DNA of 64,000 nt from Martinezella calliandrae (GCF_030272695.1 NZ_JARFYN010000003.1:62001-126000), one strand, 5' to 3'. Numbered from the stretch's first letter, positions 1-7,433 are shown. Notes: generated by a model from the sequence alone, not told the origin. Translations and numbers: made by a program.

Positions 1-156
1 CCTTATAACGGCATCCGCCTGCCTTGGACGGTGTCCGCCGCGTATCTCAGAGGCAAGCAAATTGCCAATGGAAACAAAGTGCTGGCCGAGCCAGGCAGCG
101 GCAGATTCGTCCGGCCACTTCCCCGCCAGATCATCGCCGGAGAGGCCTTACAATGA
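1..156 (+). CDS. Hydantoinase/dihydropyrimidinase-type amidohydrolase, C-terminal 51 residues (5' end outside window)
   Basis: The first reading frame is open from base 1 to a TGA at 154-156. It encodes the tail of a cyclic amidohydrolase of the dihydroorotase/hydantoinase/allantoinase superfamily. Visible landmarks are the opening PYNGIRL, a middle YLRGKQIA and the closing GSGRFVRP; a small-domain strand ending in RG-K and a terminal G-GRFV-R are usual at the C-terminus of hydantoinases and allantoinases. The catalytic metal site lies upstream of the window. The TGA overlaps the ATG of the next gene (ATGA), so the two are probably translationally coupled. Ring opening by this enzyme would supply the N-carbamoyl substrate of the following amidohydrolase. 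The exact substrate cannot be read from this fragment. Confidence 0.75.
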   Translation, partial: PYNGIRLPWTVSAAYLRGKQIANGNKVLAEPGSGRFVRPLPRQIIAGEALQ

Positions 157-1427
157 ACCAATCAAAACGCCACAATCTACCCGTCAACGCCGATCGCATT
201 GCCGAAGATATCGACGCCCTTGCCCGGATCACCGAGCCCGATCATCCCTGGACGCGCCGCGCTTTCTCGCCACTCTTTCTGGAAGGTCGTGCCTATATCG
301 AAGCGCGCATGAAGGCGGCGGGGCTGGAGACCCGCATCGATGCCGGCGGAAACCTGATCGGCCGCCGCGCCGGCGCAAAACCCGGCCTCGGGACAATTAT
401 GGTCGGCTCGCATTCCGACACCGTGCCCGATGGCGGCCGCTTCGATGGCATTGCCGGTACGATTTCGGCGCTGGAAGTAGCCCGCTCCCTCAGGGAGCGC
501 GGTATCGAGCTGGATCATGACCTGGAGATCGTCGATTTCCTGGCCGAGGAAGTTAGCATCTTCGGCGTCTCCTGCATCGGCAGTCGCAGCATGACCGGGC
601 AGATCCCCGAGGCGTGGCTCACCCGCACCAGCGGCGACCGCACGCTTTCGCACGGAATTGCCGAGGTCGGCGGCAATCCCTCGGTGCTGCTGACGCAGAA
701 GCGCCCGGATCTCGCCGGCTTCCTGGAGCTGCATATCGAGCAGGGTCCGGTACTGGAAGCCGAGAACAAGGATATCGGAATCGTGACTGCAATCGCCGGC
801 ATCACCCGCATCGAGATCACCGTGGAAGGCCGCGCCGACCATGCCGGTACGACGCCGATGGACCGGCGCTCGGATGCGCTGGTGGCAGCCTCGCAGCTCG
901 TGCTCGACATCCGGAGCCGAGCAGCCGAACAGGCAAAGAAGCCGGGCCATTTCGCCGCAACGGTCGGCGAATTCCGCATCGAGCCGAACGCCGCCAATGT
1001 CGTGCCATCGAAAGTCGTGCTGCTGATCGACGGCCGCGCCGAAATCCGCAGCCACATGGAACAGTTCCTAACCTGGATCGACGGTCAGGTGCAGACCATC
1101 GCCGCGGACTATGGCGTGACGATCAACCCGCCGGTGCGCGTCTCCGATAACATGCCGACGCCGGGCGCTCAGGTGTTGCTCGAAACGCTGGAACGGGCTT
1201 GCGACACGGTTGGCGCAAAGCATCGCCGCATGGCATCAGGTGCTGGTCACGATACCGCCTGGATTGCCAAGGTCGCGCCTGCCGCCATGATCTTCGTGCC
1301 CTGCAAGGAAGGCCGGAGCCATTGCGCCGAGGAATGGGCCGAGAATGATGACATCGCCATGGGCGCCGCCGTTCTTTTCGAAGCGGTACGCGACATGGAC
1401 AAGAACCTCAAACAGAACCGGGAGTAG
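153..1427 (+). CDS. M20-family N-carbamoyl-L-amino acid amidohydrolase (hydantoinase/carbamoylase family)
   Basis: A 424-residue Zn-dependent hydrolase that should cleave an N-carbamoyl-amino acid to amino acid, CO2 and ammonia. I start at the ATG at 153, which overlaps the upstream TGA; an in-frame extension to base 24 exists but runs through the upstream gene. Metal-site landmarks are GSHSDTVPDGGRFDG (His87, Asp98), the AEE pair at 132-133, ELHIEQGP, the dimerisation-domain motif DHAGTTPMDRRSDAL and a late GAGHDTAW. The AEE segment reads LAEEVSIFG rather than the more usual EEG-RF, so the substrate pocket may differ. It lies four bases upstream of the DUF917 gene. In this context N-carbamoyl-L-glutamate is the likely substrate (inference). 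Confidence 0.85.
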   Translation: MNQSKRHNLPVNADRIAEDIDALARITEPDHPWTRRAFSPLFLEGRAYIEARMKAAGLETRIDAGGNLIGRRAGAKPGLGTIMVGSHSDTVPDGGRFDGIAGTISALEVARSLRERGIELDHDLEIVDFLAEEVSIFGVSCIGSRSMTGQIPEAWLTRTSGDRTLSHGIAEVGGNPSVLLTQKRPDLAGFLELHIEQGPVLEAENKDIGIVTAIAGITRIEITVEGRADHAGTTPMDRRSDALVAASQLVLDIRSRAAEQAKKPGHFAATVGEFRIEPNAANVVPSKVVLLIDGRAEIRSHMEQFLTWIDGQVQTIAADYGVTINPPVRVSDNMPTPGAQVLLETLERACDTVGAKHRRMASGAGHDTAWIAKVAPAAMIFVPCKEGRSHCAEEWAENDDIAMGAAVLFEAVRDMDKNLKQNRE

Positions 1428-1430
1428 TCA

Positions 1431-2531
1431 ATGGGACGCGTACTCGTTGCCAAGGATGTCGAGGCGGCCGTCAAGGGTGGCTCCGTCTATGCGGCTGGCG
1501 GAGGCGGTTGGGCCGATCACGGCCGCATGCTCGGCTATGCGGCGGTCAATGTCGGCAAGCCAGAGCTGGTATCGATCGAGGAGCTCGCTGACAACGACTG
1601 GATCGCAACGGCGGCCGCCATCGGCGCGCCGGCGTCCACCACGCCTTGGGAGATGCAGGGCATCGACTATGTGAAGGCCGTGCAGATCCTGCAGGACGAA
1701 CTCGGCGAGAGGCTCTCTGGGCTGATCATCGGCCAGAACGGCCGGTCCTCGACGCTGAACGGCTGGCTGCCGTCGGCCATTCTCGGCACCAAGGTCGTGG
1801 ATGCGGTCGGCGATATCCGCGCGCACCCGACCGGCGATATGGGCTCTATCGGCATGGCGGGTTCGCCCGAGCAGATGATCCAGACGGCCGTCGGCGGCAA
1901 TCGCGCGGAAAACCGCTATATCGAATTGGTGGTGAAGGGTGCGACGGCGAAGATTTCGCCGATCCTGCGCGCGGCATCCGACCAGTCCGGCGGTTTCATC
2001 GCCTCCTGCCGCAATCCGCTACGCGCCTCCTATGTCCGAACGCACGCGGCGCTCGGCGGCATCTCCATGGCGCTCTCGCTCGGCGAAGCGATCATCGAGG
2101 CGGAAAAGAAGGGCGGCAGCGCCGTCATCGACGCTATCTGCAAGACAACCGGCGGCCACATTATTGCCGAAGGCACGATCGGCAAGAAGGATGTCGTCTA
2201 CACCAAGGAAGCCTTCGACATCGGCACCATCACGGTCGGTTCCGGCGAGAAGGCCGTCACCATGCATGTGATGAATGAGTACATGGCGGTAGAGGATGCC
2301 GACGGCGAGCGTCTGGCAACATTTCCTTCGGTCATCACTACGCTGTTGCCCGAAGGCGAACCCTTGAGCGTCGGCCAACTGCATGAGGGCATGCATGTCT
2401 TCATCCTGCATGTACCGATGGACATCATCCCGCTTTCGGCCAGCGTGCTCGATCCAACCGTCTATCCGTCTGTCGAAAAGGCGATGGGTATCGAGATCGC
2501 CAAATACGCCCTGACCGGCAAGAAGGGCTGA
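1431..2531 (+). CDS. DUF917 family protein, probable (S-methyl-)thiohydantoin desulfurase
   Basis: A 366-residue DUF917 protein (family now named S-methyl-thiohydantoin desulfurase), recognisable from the N-terminal glycine-rich AAGGGGWADHGRMLGY, the TGDMGSIGMAGSPEQM segment and the C-terminal ISQ-like region ending in VEKAMGIEIAKYA. No signal peptide or membrane segment is visible, so it is cytosolic. Known family members act on hydantoin-like rings: a DUF917 enzyme removes sulfur from the thiohydantoin formed during ergothioneine or S-methyl-ergothioneine breakdown. Its position between the carbamoylase and a urocanase homologue matches that chemistry. Some DUF917 proteins are instead annotated as hydantoinase-associated subunits, which remains the alternative. 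Confidence 0.78.
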   Translation: MGRVLVAKDVEAAVKGGSVYAAGGGGWADHGRMLGYAAVNVGKPELVSIEELADNDWIATAAAIGAPASTTPWEMQGIDYVKAVQILQDELGERLSGLIIGQNGRSSTLNGWLPSAILGTKVVDAVGDIRAHPTGDMGSIGMAGSPEQMIQTAVGGNRAENRYIELVVKGATAKISPILRAASDQSGGFIASCRNPLRASYVRTHAALGGISMALSLGEAIIEAEKKGGSAVIDAICKTTGGHIIAEGTIGKKDVVYTKEAFDIGTITVGSGEKAVTMHVMNEYMAVEDADGERLATFPSVITTLLPEGEPLSVGQLHEGMHVFILHVPMDIIPLSASVLDPTVYPSVEKAMGIEIAKYALTGKKG

Positions 2532-2549
2532 CAGCATTGGGAGAAGACA

Positions 2550-2879
2550 ATGGCCCGCGATGCAGGTCTTGAGGAATTGCTGAAAGAGGAGCTCGGGCAA
2601 CGGCCAGGGCTCAGCGAAAAAGCGATGTTCGGCGGCTGGGCCCTTCTTCTCAACGGCCACCTGCTTTGCGGCGCCCGCGAGGACGGGATGTTGGTACGCC
2701 TCGGCAAGGGCAACGACGCATGGGCGCTGGAGCAGCCTGATATCAAGCCCATGCTGTCAGGTGGCCGCGAAATGAAGGGATGGGTACGCGCCGGGCCTGG
2801 CGCCTACGGCAATGACATGTTGCGCAAACGGCTACTTCTGGCCGCGCTGAATTTCGTCGAAGGCCTGCCGCCGAAGTAG
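2550..2879 (+). CDS. TfoX/Sxy N-terminal domain protein
   Basis: A 109-residue single-domain protein with the TfoX N-domain pattern: KAMFGGWALLLNGHLLCGA near residues 30-48, then MLVRLGK and GREMKGWVRAGPGAYG. Full-length TfoX/Sxy competence activators carry a second domain, which is absent here; short rhizobial members are common and uncharacterised. It sits 18 bases after the DUF917 gene and 39 bases before the urocanase homologue, so it is very probably co-transcribed with the catabolic genes. A role as a small regulator or accessory protein of the pathway is only inference. Confidence 0.7.
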   Translation: MARDAGLEELLKEELGQRPGLSEKAMFGGWALLLNGHLLCGAREDGMLVRLGKGNDAWALEQPDIKPMLSGGREMKGWVRAGPGAYGNDMLRKRLLLAALNFVEGLPPK

Positions 2880-2918
2880 CGGCTGCCGAAACAACGATCA
2901 ATCAGGGAAGGGAATTCC

Positions 2919-4580
2919 ATGCCGAAAGCCAATCCACGTCACCCGAAATTTCCCATTCCGGGCGGCCCGGAGCTGCGCGCCAGGGGCTGGCGGCAAGAGG
3001 CCTTGCTGCGCCTGCTCGAAAACGTGCTCTCGGTCGGCGAGGACCCGGACAACCTCGTCGTCTACGCCGCACTTGGCAAGGCGGCTCGCAACTGGGCGGC
3101 GCACAGAGGCATCGTCAAGGCGCTGACCGAAATGGATGAGAACCAGACGCTGCTTATCCAATCTGGCAAGCCGATCGGCCTCATCCGCACGCATGACAAG
3201 GCGCCGCTCGTCGTCATGGCGAACTGCAACATCGTCGGGCAATGGGCGAAGGCCGAAGTGTTCTACGAGCTGCAGCGCAAGGGTCTGATCTGTTGGGGCG
3301 GGCTGACCGCCGGCGCATGGCAATATATCGGCAGCCAAGGCGTCATTCAGGGCACCTATGAAATCTTCATGCGCATCGCGGAACGCCGCTTCGGAGGCGA
3401 TCTCTTCGGCCGTTTCGTGCTGACCGCCGGTCTCGGCGGCATGGGCGGTGCACAGCCGCTTGCCGGCCGGATGGCAGGCGCCGCGATCCTCTGCGTCGAT
3501 ATCGATGCGGAGCGCGCGAAAAAGCGCCAGCAGATCGGCTATCTTCAGGAGATCGCGCCGGATCTGGATTCGGCCCTTGCGATGATCGATGCCGCAGTCA
3601 AGAATAAGCGGGCGCTTTCCGTCGGTCTCGTCGGCAATGCGGCCGAGATCTATCCCGAGATCGCGCGGCGCGGCATCGTGCCCGATATCGTCACCGACCA
3701 GACCTCGGCGCATGATCTCGTTTATGGCTATGTGCCGAAGGGCATGAGCTTGCAGCAGGTCAAGGATCTCCGCGATGACGGCCAGGGCCAGCTCATGGCG
3801 GCAAGCCGCGCCTCGATCGTCGAGCATGTGAAGGCCATGCTCGATTTCCAGAAAAAGGGCGCCGAAGTCTTCGACAATGGCAACCTGATCCGCACCCAGG
3901 CGAAGGAAGGCGGAGTTACCAACGCCTTCGATATCCCGATCTTTACCGAGGCCTATCTGCGGCCGCTCTTCTGCCGCGCGATCGGCCCCTTCCGCTGGAT
4001 GGCGCTTTCGGGCGAAGAAAGCGATATTGCCCGCATCGACGACCTGCTGCTGGAGATGTTCCCCGACAACAAGATTATCACCAACTGGATCCGCCTTGCT
4101 CGGGAGCATGTTCCCTTCGAGGGGCTGCCGGCACGCATCGCCTGGCTCGGCCATGGCGAGCGCACGGCACTTGCCCGCCGCGTCAACGAGCTCGTGGCAA
4201 GCGGCGAGCTAAAAGGCCCGATCGCGTTTTCGCGCGATCATCTCGATGCCGGCGCTATGGCGCATCCGAACATCATGACCGAGCGGATGAAGGATGGCTC
4301 CGACGCCATCGCCGACTGGCCGCTGATCGATGCCATGATGCTTTGCTCGTCCATGGCCGATCTCGTCGTCGTCCATTCCGGCGGCGGCGGCTATGCCGGC
4401 TATATGACGAGCTGCGGCGTGACCGTGGTTGCCGACGGCACGCCTGCCGCCGACGAACGGCTCGATCACGCTCTGACCAACGACACAGCGCTCGGCGTCA
4501 TGCGCTATGCCGATGCCGGCTATGAGGAAGCGCTGGACGAAGTTGCGAAAAAGGATGTGCCCTATATCCGCCTCGGATAA
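2919..4580 (+). CDS. Urocanate hydratase family protein, probable (S-methyl-)thiourocanate hydratase
   Basis: A 553-residue full-length urocanase homologue. Family blocks are clear: VVYAALGKAARNWA near 47-60, GLTAGAWQYIGSQG, the NAD-site glycine run TAGLGGMGGAQPLAGR, RDHLDAGAMAHPN and DGSDAIADWPLIDAM. The canonical urocanase signature GLPARICW reads GLPARIAW, so the cysteine taken as the active-site residue in the Pseudomonas enzyme (Cys410) is Ala408 here. The usual HHGGG is HSGGGG. No hutH, hutI or hutG is nearby; instead the neighbours are hydantoin-ring enzymes. Urocanase-family enzymes that hydrate thiourocanate or S-methyl-thiourocanate are known, and that is the best functional guess. 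It could still be a divergent urocanase. Confidence 0.8.
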   Translation: MPKANPRHPKFPIPGGPELRARGWRQEALLRLLENVLSVGEDPDNLVVYAALGKAARNWAAHRGIVKALTEMDENQTLLIQSGKPIGLIRTHDKAPLVVMANCNIVGQWAKAEVFYELQRKGLICWGGLTAGAWQYIGSQGVIQGTYEIFMRIAERRFGGDLFGRFVLTAGLGGMGGAQPLAGRMAGAAILCVDIDAERAKKRQQIGYLQEIAPDLDSALAMIDAAVKNKRALSVGLVGNAAEIYPEIARRGIVPDIVTDQTSAHDLVYGYVPKGMSLQQVKDLRDDGQGQLMAASRASIVEHVKAMLDFQKKGAEVFDNGNLIRTQAKEGGVTNAFDIPIFTEAYLRPLFCRAIGPFRWMALSGEESDIARIDDLLLEMFPDNKIITNWIRLAREHVPFEGLPARIAWLGHGERTALARRVNELVASGELKGPIAFSRDHLDAGAMAHPNIMTERMKDGSDAIADWPLIDAMMLCSSMADLVVVHSGGGGYAGYMTSCGVTVVADGTPAADERLDHALTNDTALGVMRYADAGYEEALDEVAKKDVPYIRLG

Positions 4581-4647
4581 GTACGTCTGTTCTTACCCGC
4601 CTCAAGAGATTATGGTCCCGAGCAAATCGAAACGACCTATTATACAC

Positions 4648-4690
4648 GCAATTCCGGGCGGAAAACCGCTGCGTATTTTCCTGGAATTGC
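4648..4690. repeat. Rhizobial-type intergenic palindromic repeat
   Basis: An inverted repeat with outer arms GCAATTCC (4648-4655) and GGAATTGC (4683-4690) surrounds GGAAAACCGC and a TTTTCC stretch. From memory it resembles the dispersed palindromic elements (RIME-like) found hundreds of times in Rhizobium and Agrobacterium genomes. It ends only a few bases before the ribosome binding site of the next gene, so the hairpin would sit at the 5' end of that mRNA or terminate the upstream operon. Confidence 0.6.
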
Positions 4691-4705
4691 TTTGGAGAGT
4701 TGCCC

Positions 4706-5380
4706 GTGATCCCCTGGACCTTGCTCGACACTGCGAAAATCCCCGGTGGCGGCGAGCTGCGTTTGAAGCAGCGCGGCCAGGAATTTTCCATCATGCTCGG
4801 CACCAACGAGCTGATGAATAGCCGCTTGAGCGGCTCCGAGCGGGCGCTTGCCACGCTTTCCTGCGAGAAGATCAAGGGCCGGAAGGCGCCGCACATACTG
4901 ATCGGCGGCCTCGGCATGGGATTCACCTTGCGTGCGGCACTTGGCGAACTCGGTGCGGACGCCACGATCAGGGTTGCGGAACTGGTTCCCGCCGTTGTGA
5001 CATGGGCCCGCGGGCCGATGGCAACGGTCTTCGACGGCTGCCTCGACGACCCGCGCGTTGCCATTCATGAAGGCGATGTGCGGTCGCTCATCCGTGCAAG
5101 CAAGGCAACTTACGACGCCATCCTGCTCGATGTCGACAACGGCCCCGACGGCATCACATCCGAAGCCAATGACGGCCTTTACGACTATCGAGGCCTGAAG
5201 GCGGCGCGTGACGCGTTGCGTCCGGCCGGTGTGTTGGCAGTATGGTCTTCCGGTCCCGATCGGGGTTTCACAAGACGGCTGAGCGACAGCGGTTTCGCCG
5301 CCGAGGCAGTCAATACGCGAGCCAACGGCAAGAGCGGTGCACGTCACATCATCTGGCTGGCAACAAAGGGGGGATCATAA
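4706..5380 (+). CDS. Spermidine-synthase-like SAM-dependent methyltransferase-fold protein
   Basis: A 224-residue Rossmann-fold protein. I choose GTG at 4706 because GGAGAG (4694-4699) lies six bases upstream; an in-frame TTG at 4700 would touch that site. The nucleotide-binding block HILIGGLGMGFTLRAAL, an acidic VAELVPAVVTWARG and the YDAILLDVDNGPDG segment match the spermidine synthase-like group. No partner speD or other polyamine gene is near, and many short rhizobial members of this family are of unknown substrate. It is preceded by the palindromic repeat and followed by a toxin-antitoxin pair, so it is probably transcribed alone. Confidence 0.72.
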   Translation: MIPWTLLDTAKIPGGGELRLKQRGQEFSIMLGTNELMNSRLSGSERALATLSCEKIKGRKAPHILIGGLGMGFTLRAALGELGADATIRVAELVPAVVTWARGPMATVFDGCLDDPRVAIHEGDVRSLIRASKATYDAILLDVDNGPDGITSEANDGLYDYRGLKAARDALRPAGVLAVWSSGPDRGFTRRLSDSGFAAEAVNTRANGKSGARHIIWLATKGGS

Positions 5381-5445
5381 CGCCTCGAATTGAAATCGTA
5401 CTGCAGTTGCTATATATCAATGTCATATCTCAAGGGAGTTATGGC

Positions 5446-5688
5446 ATGGACACCGCAAAAATATTTTGGTCCGGCCGCTCACAGGCCGTGCGTCTGCCAA
5501 AGGAATTCCGCCTCGACGGCGAAGAAGTGCGTATCCGGCGGCAGGGAAAAGCAATCATTCTGGAACCGATCGCCGAAGATTGGGATTGGCTGGAGGCGAT
5601 TACGGGGCCGCTCGATCAAGACTTCGTAGAAGCGACCGAGGAAGAGCCGGCTGAGCAGCAACGCCCCGAGCTGGATATCTTCAAGTGA
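5446..5688 (+). CDS. vapB: VapB-type antitoxin (SpoVT/AbrB-fold)
   Basis: An 80-residue antitoxin. The start is the ATG at 5446 with AAGGGAG eight bases upstream; a longer open frame to 5242 overlaps the previous gene. Residues 1-45 form the AbrB/MazE DNA-binding swapped hairpin (IFWSGRSQAVRLPKEF, then EVRIRRQGKAIILEPI). The acidic tail is expected to bind and inhibit the toxin. Its TGA overlaps the GTG start of the toxin gene (GTGA), the usual coupled arrangement. The pair should repress its own promoter by binding upstream of 5441. Confidence 0.88.
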   Translation: MDTAKIFWSGRSQAVRLPKEFRLDGEEVRIRRQGKAIILEPIAEDWDWLEAITGPLDQDFVEATEEEPAEQQRPELDIFK

Positions 5689-6089
5689 AGTATCTGCTCG
5701 AAAACAATGCCGTCATCGCCTTGATGAAAGGGCATCCCGGCTTCGTGAGCGAACTTCGCAGACACAAGCCGCAGGATTTCGCCGTTCCGGCCATCGTAGT
5801 GCACGAACTATTCTATGGCGCCTACAAGGGCCAGCGTGTTGCCGAGAACCTTGCGCGGGTGGAAGGCCTGCAATTCGAGACGCTGGATTTCGATAAGGAA
5901 GATGCCCGTGCGGCCGGCGAAATTCGCGCGGCTCTTGCCTCCCTCGGCACGCCGATCGGTGCCTATGATGTGTTGATCGCGGGTCAGGCAATCGCCCGCG
6001 ATCTGATCCTGATAACGCATAACGTCAGGGAATTTCAGCGTATTCACAAGTTGCGTTTCGAGGACTGGGAGTCCTTGTCGGACACCTAA
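5685..6089 (+). CDS. vapC: VapC-type PIN-domain toxin with Asp-to-Glu change at the first acidic site
   Basis: A 134-residue PIN-domain ribonuclease starting at GTG 5685, overlapping vapB by four bases. The N-terminus reads KYLLENNAVIALMKG, where most VapC proteins have LLDTN; the first metal-binding Asp is therefore Glu6. The other acidic positions are visible in VHELFYGAYK (Glu), the FDKEDARAAGEIRA segment and IGAYDVLIAGQA (Asp). Metal-dependent cleavage of tRNA or rRNA is the known activity of the family. Whether Glu6 supports activity is unknown. The last four bases overlap the end of the convergent GFA gene. Confidence 0.85.
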   Translation: MKYLLENNAVIALMKGHPGFVSELRRHKPQDFAVPAIVVHELFYGAYKGQRVAENLARVEGLQFETLDFDKEDARAAGEIRAALASLGTPIGAYDVLIAGQAIARDLILITHNVREFQRIHKLRFEDWESLSDT

Positions 6090-6499
6090 AGATACCTCAT
6101 TTCCTCCGGCGCACGATCGAAGCGATCGTCGCGGCCGTCGAAATAGCCGACGGGAAGGGCGGCGAGTTCCTCGTCGGTGGCATCGTCCAGGCAGCTTATG
6201 CTGATTGCATAGAACTTGCCGCCGAGTGCTGGATTCTCACCCCAGTTGAAGGAGCTAATGCCGCAGGTCTTGCAGAACAGATGATGCAGAACGCGCGGGC
6301 CGAACTGATATTCGCCGATGTTGTCTTCGCCCGATGTCAGGCGGAAATCGGCGGGTATGGCAACTGCCAGCCAATTGCGCTTCTTCTTGCAGATCGAGCA
6401 GTTGCATTTGAAAGTGCCCCCCTGCAGGTCGAGATCGGCCTCGTAGCTGACCGCGCCGCAATGGCAGCTTCCGTGATAGGTCTTCTTCATCACGCTCAT
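6086..6499 (-). CDS. GFA/CENP-V family zinc protein
   Basis: A 137-residue protein of the glutathione-dependent formaldehyde-activating enzyme fold. Zinc ligands are seen in GSCHCGAVSYEA (residues 11-22), CNCSICKKKR and the later HHLFCKTCGISSF. The family binds zinc, and a few members form S-hydroxymethylglutathione, but most are uncharacterised. It is the third gene of the minus-strand operon ArsR, SRPBCC, GFA; its start overlaps the end of the SRPBCC gene by four bases, so co-translation is likely. A second GFA protein occurs at 61798-62307. Confidence 0.82.
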   Translation of the reverse strand: MSVMKKTYHGSCHCGAVSYEADLDLQGGTFKCNCSICKKKRNWLAVAIPADFRLTSGEDNIGEYQFGPRVLHHLFCKTCGISSFNWGENPALGGKFYAISISCLDDATDEELAALPVGYFDGRDDRFDRAPEEMRYL

Positions 6500-6978
6500 C
6501 CTTCCCTTGAGGTGGTTTCTGCATAGGCAACATATTTGTCGAGGGCTTGCTCCCAGCCGCCGGTCTGCAGCCTCAGCTCGGTGTCGTCAGGCAGTTCGCT
6601 CTTGCGGAAGACCAGACGTGTCTTCTCGCCAAGCTCATGGAACTCCAAGGTAACCTGCATCGGGTTGCCGGGTTTGCCGTCCTGATTTTCCCAGGCGAAG
6701 GTGAAGACGAGGCGTTCGGGTGGGACGATTTCGAGATAGCGCCCATGGCTCCAATATTCCCTGCCCTCCGGCGTGAGAATGCAGTGCCGCCAGGCGCCGC
6801 CTTCACGCAGGTCGACGGAGACGGACGGCGCCGTCATGTTCTGGGGACCCCACCAACGCATCAGATGTTTCGGCTCGGTCCAGAGGCGAAACAGCAATGT
6901 GCGAGGTGCTGCGATTTCGCGATTCAGCACAATTTCGCGCAGTGGACGCGGTCTCCTGATCTCATTTGCTGCGGTCAT
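6496..6978 (-). CDS. SRPBCC (AHSA1-like) domain protein
   Basis: A 160-residue START/Bet v1-fold protein of the AHSA1 type, with NREIAAPRTLLFRLWTEP, the HLMRWWGP motif and DLREGGAWRH that typify the family. The start at 6978 has GGAGG five to nine bases upstream; a longer frame runs back into the ArsR gene. It overlaps the end of the ArsR gene by 17 bases, and ArsR plus AHSA1 pairs are a very common bacterial unit. The domain has a hydrophobic cavity for a lipid or small molecule, whose identity is not known here. Confidence 0.85.
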   Translation of the reverse strand: MTAANEIRRPRPLREIVLNREIAAPRTLLFRLWTEPKHLMRWWGPQNMTAPSVSVDLREGGAWRHCILTPEGREYWSHGRYLEIVPPERLVFTFAWENQDGKPGNPMQVTLEFHELGEKTRLVFRKSELPDDTELRLQTGGWEQALDKYVAYAETTSREG

Positions 6979-7303
6979 CAGTTCCTCCCTGTTGCAATAG
7001 CGTTGCGTATGCTTCCAGACGATCGAGATTGTCGTTCCAGAACTGGCGATAGCTCTCCAGCCAGTCATCCACCTGCCGGAGCGGCTTGGCTTCCAACCGG
7101 CACGGGCGCCACTGCGCCTCCCTGCCCTTCGAGATCAGGCCGGCTTTTTCCAGCACCTTCAGATGCTTGGAAACGGCAACCAGCGACATGTCGAAGGGTT
7201 CCGCCAGCTCGGAAACCGAAGCTTCGCCGGTTGCGAGCCGCGCCAGAATCGCCCGGCGAGTCGGATCGGCAAGAGCGGACAGGGTCATGCTCAACGTGTC
7301 CAT
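6962..7303 (-). CDS. ArsR-family winged-helix repressor
   Basis: A 113-residue ArsR/SmtB regulator: ALADPTRRAILARL (7-22), SELAEPFDMSLVAVSKHLK as the recognition helix, then VLEKAGLISKGREAQWR as the wing. The cysteine pairs that bind metals in ArsR or SmtB are absent, as in the subgroup that controls AHSA1-domain genes. It heads the operon with the SRPBCC and GFA genes. The palindrome at 7312-7343, nine bases upstream of its start, is the probable autoregulatory operator. Confidence 0.87.
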   Translation of the reverse strand: MDTLSMTLSALADPTRRAILARLATGEASVSELAEPFDMSLVAVSKHLKVLEKAGLISKGREAQWRPCRLEAKPLRQVDDWLESYRQFWNDNLDRLEAYATLLQQGGTDDRSK

Positions 7304-7311
7304 GCAATTTC

Positions 7312-7343
7312 TAAACCAATCAGTTAATTAACTTTTTGGTTTA
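7312..7343. promoter_or_regulatory. Nested palindrome, probable ArsR operator
   Basis: An outer perfect inverted repeat TAAACCAA (7312-7319) / TTGGTTTA (7336-7343) encloses the perfect 10-base palindrome GTTAATTAAC (7323-7332). Both share the same centre (7327.5). The element lies just upstream of the ArsR start and is AT-rich compared with its surroundings. The arrangement suits a dimeric winged-helix repressor covering the operon promoter. Confidence 0.6.
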
Positions 7344-7433
7344 ATAACGTTGACAGCGCTGCATGTCAAGTGGCCCGAAAATGGGCTGACCTATATAGGG
7401 GAAGAGAATGCCGACCATGCGGCGCCCCAAATC

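Noticed and set aside
2898..4154. Minus-strand open frame of 418 codons
   Set aside because: It is antisense to the urocanase homologue, which has clear family motifs; the reverse frame has none.
5242..5445. Long 5' extension of the VapB frame
   Set aside because: It overlaps the end of the preceding gene in another frame; the ATG at 5446 has a proper ribosome site and matches the family N-terminus.
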